Assembly (NCBI RefSeq): GCF_005116445.1
Contig: NZ_SWBQ01000002.1
Coordinates: 248,001-312,000 of the forward strand
Source of the DNA: Pedobacter frigoris
GTDB taxonomy: Bacteria; Bacteroidota; Bacteroidia; Sphingobacteriales; Sphingobacteriaceae
Direction of reading: 5' to 3'
DNA: 64,000 nt
Shown here: piece by piece, positions 62,926 to 64,000 of the stretch
Numbering within the stretch: position 1 is the first letter of the stretch
Layout: each line of letters starts with the position of its first letter
Notes under the pieces: model-generated
The model's database searches: none
What the model was told of the DNA's origin: nothing
Seen by the model: only the letters and a program-made list of their open reading frames with translations
Program-made: the position numbers and the translations under genes

Positions 62926-64000
<1,075 letters not shown>

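Overview
The window is a stretch of a Bacteroidota chromosome, most likely a Sphingobacteriaceae member close to Pedobacter. The evidence is three SusC/SusD pairs, a hybrid two-component regulator of the PUL type, STN-type SusC with FecR and an ECF sigma factor, a TAnnTTTG-type promoter, and small-protein families common in Pedobacter-like genomes. The genus is an inference; no rRNA is present. Both ends cut genes: mrdA (PBP2) at the left and a monomeric NADP isocitrate dehydrogenase at the right.

Layout. 1-2.9 kb: mrdA-rodA cell elongation genes. 2.9-23.1 kb: a polysaccharide utilisation locus (PUL 1). It holds a GH16 lipoprotein on the plus strand, then, after an unrelated acidic protein and thymidine kinase, a minus-strand operon read from right to left: beta-helix protein, SusC, SusD, SusC, SusD, GH2 glycosidase. 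A divergent one-protein hybrid two-component system (HTCS) sits at its head. A 15-nt direct repeat with a 22-bp period occurs in front of both the GH16 gene and the beta-helix gene. This suggests that one regulator, probably the HTCS, controls both units. 23.1-29.6 kb: a tiny Lys/Cys-rich protein, ferritin, a MITE-like element, a GH29 alpha-L-fucosidase, a receiver-Crp fusion regulator with a perfect 12-bp inverted repeat upstream, a frameshifted gene remnant and an erythromycin-esterase-type protein.

29.5-38.5 kb: an accessory block rich in small stress-type proteins (SRPBCC membrane protein, PA2169-type bundle, Lmo0937-type membrane peptide, YtxH, DUF4142, DUF892, PfpI). It includes an inorganic pyrophosphatase carrying an extra C-terminal domain. 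31-41 kb also contains several gene fragments joined end to end (Bro-N/DUF6266, receiver/nitrilase, LacI/TonB receptor), a mobile mystery A/B pair (HTH + Fic) and short dispersed repeats. It looks like a region of repeated deletion and insertion.

41.5-50.9 kb: a second PUL (PUL 2) with GH76 alpha-1,6-mannanase, SusE-like, SusD and STN-type SusC, controlled by a FecR anti-sigma and a divergent ECF sigma factor; its likely target is alpha-mannan. 50.9-64 kb: housekeeping genes: hflC/hflK, tRNA-Phe, a membrane Fe-S/CCG-domain pair, an MBL hydrolase, mtgA, the rpsF-rpsR-rplI operon, a beta-barrel candidate, dnaX and icd.

No CRISPR array, complete insertion sequence or intact prophage is visible. 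No clearly unprecedented system was found. The best leads are the shared HTCS-type operator, the pyrophosphatase fusion, the 45-residue Lys/Cys protein, the Fic variant pair, and the recombined gene fragments.
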